NCBI GenBank assembly: GCA_016839995.1
Contig: JAEOTD010000118.1
Coordinates: forward strand, 1-6,109
Source of the DNA: Candidatus Hermodarchaeota archaeon
GTDB taxonomy: Archaea > Asgardarchaeota > Hermodarchaeia > Hermodarchaeales > Hermodarchaeaceae
Direction: 5' to 3'
Length of the DNA stretch: 6,109 nucleotides
Below the pieces are notes generated by a model that worked only from the letters and a program-made list of their open reading frames with translations, did no database searches and was not told where the DNA came from. Shown here piece by piece: positions 5,446-6,109 of the stretch. The position numbers and the translations under genes were made by a program. How positions within the stretch are numbered: position 1 is the first letter of the stretch; each line of letters starts with the position of its first letter.

Positions 5446-6109
5446 AGTGGGGAATATGACACTTGGAACCGGGTGGCGATGGGGTATTCTTCTACGATTC
5501 CAATATCGAACCCTTGTGCCTTCAAACGTTTAGCAATTCTTCGTACAATTCGCGTTGATGTTTCTAACCGATTCTTGGATTCATTTATCCAAACTTGGGC
5601 TGATTGAATTTCGAATTCATTTTCCAACAGTTCTTGAACATCTAATAGGCTCATCCCCGTCTGAGGGATAATAACGCCTTTCACAAGTAAGCCCTCTTGT
5701 GAAATCCGTTCAAAGGGTTTTGCAATATTCTTTGCCCGGCGTTTGAAGCGATTTCTTAGCTGTGTTCCGTCTTTCAAGGCAAGTGGGCAATAATGGATAT
5801 TCAATGAGGTTTCTTTTGCAGCCCATTCAAGGAGTTCTAATGCTTCATCCTCACTACTCTGTACTGCTGCGATAGTATCAGTATCCAATTTGAATCCTCT
5901 TTGGCGAAGTTTTTGAGCATTCAAATCAGCGAATTCCATTTCATTCAGATTGATGAAGTCAATCCCTAAGGCATTAAATTGCTTTAACAATTCTTTAAGT
6001 GGTTTTAACATCCCAGGAATTACGGGAATTTCTAGACCAAGTTTTCCTTTACCTTTCATTAGTTTTTGTAAGTCAATGTAATCTTCTCCCACATCGAAGC
6101 GGTGGAGTC
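5442..6109 (-). CDS. radical SAM protein, COG2108-like, N-terminal part outside window
   Basis: This is the C-terminal part of an uncharacterised archaeal radical SAM protein resembling the pyruvate formate-lyase activating enzyme-like COG2108 group. The frame stays open to base 6109 (LHRFDVGEDYIDLQKL), so the GTG at 6092 is an internal Val codon and not a start; the 4Fe-4S CxxxCxxC motif must lie beyond the edge. Supporting features are LEIPVIPGMLKPLKELL and LGIDFINLNEMEF, which fit the later strands of the TIM-barrel (the NLNE/NLNELE segment is typical of this group). Next comes SLNIHYCPLALKDGTQLRNR with Cys encoded at 5787-5789, then a basic KRRAKNIAKPFERI. The last third (EGLLVKGVIIPQTGMSL to the end) looks like a small alpha/beta appendage. 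The reaction is unknown. Its TAG stop shares bases with the Pelota stop (4-bp convergent overlap). Assignment rests on recalled motif resemblance without the diagnostic cysteines. Confidence 0.72.
   Translation of the reverse strand, partial: LHRFDVGEDYIDLQKLMKGKGKLGLEIPVIPGMLKPLKELLKQFNALGIDFINLNEMEFADLNAQKLRQRGFKLDTDTIAAVQSSEDEALELLEWAAKETSLNIHYCPLALKDGTQLRNRFKRRAKNIAKPFERISQEGLLVKGVIIPQTGMSLLDVQELLENEFEIQSAQVWINESKNRLETSTRIVRRIAKRLKAQGFDIGIVEEYPIATRFQVSYSPL

Noticed and set aside
6090..6092. GTG 6092 as a true start of the radical SAM gene
   Set aside because: The frame stays open to the window edge, and the protein from 6092 would lack the N-terminal iron-sulfur half.
1..6109. CRISPR arrays, insertion sequences, tRNA or rRNA genes
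   Set aside because: No spaced direct repeats, transposase motifs or tRNA-like cloverleaf segments were noticed; the sequence is almost wholly coding.

Overview
The window is a gene-dense piece of an archaeal chromosome. The evidence is the gene content: a UPF0200/UPF0201 pair, archaeal-type tRNA guanine-N2 methyltransferase (Trm-G10/Trm11), archaeal RimI-type N-acetyltransferase, Pelota (aPelota/Dom34) and a COG2108-like radical SAM protein. All of these are typical of archaea, and several occur only there. Strong GGAGG-type Shine-Dalgarno sites sit in front of several genes. Arginine is written mainly with CGN codons (especially CGA) rather than AGA/AGG, and the base composition is moderate, which fits a mesophilic archaeon better than a hyperthermophile. 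The phylum cannot be fixed from this sequence; Asgard or a mesophilic euryarchaeal relative are guesses only.

Layout. Bases 1-783 (+): 3' part of an AAA ATPase gene that enters from the left edge. Bases 806-1381 (+): a UPF0200 P-loop kinase-like protein. Bases 1385-1822 (+): a UPF0201 RNA-binding-fold protein in the same reading frame as UPF0200, separated from it only by one TAA stop and three bases, with no ATG/GTG/TTG/CTG start anywhere in its conserved N-terminal part. Bases 4277 down to 1836 (-): a tightly coupled operon rimI-like acetyltransferase > Trm-G10 methyltransferase > RNase Z, with a 4-base stop/start overlap at the first junction and a 1-base gap at the second. Bases 4351-5445 (+): Pelota, divergent from the operon across a 73-bp spacer. 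Bases 5442-6109 (-): C-terminal part of a radical SAM protein that leaves through the right edge and whose stop codon overlaps that of Pelota tail to tail.

Functionally most of the window serves RNA and protein synthesis: RNase Z trims tRNA 3' ends, Trm-G10 methylates G10 of tRNA, the acetyltransferase modifies protein N-termini, and Pelota rescues stalled ribosomes. The UPF0200/UPF0201 pair is of unknown function; UPF0201 has been listed as a predicted RNA-binding/exosome-linked family.

The most unusual observation is the UPF0200-UPF0201 junction: the second gene appears either to start at an AUA codon behind a well-placed GGAGG site or to be made by reading through the TAA. No CRISPR array, mobile element, rRNA or tRNA gene was seen, and there is no gene-free stretch longer than 73 bp.
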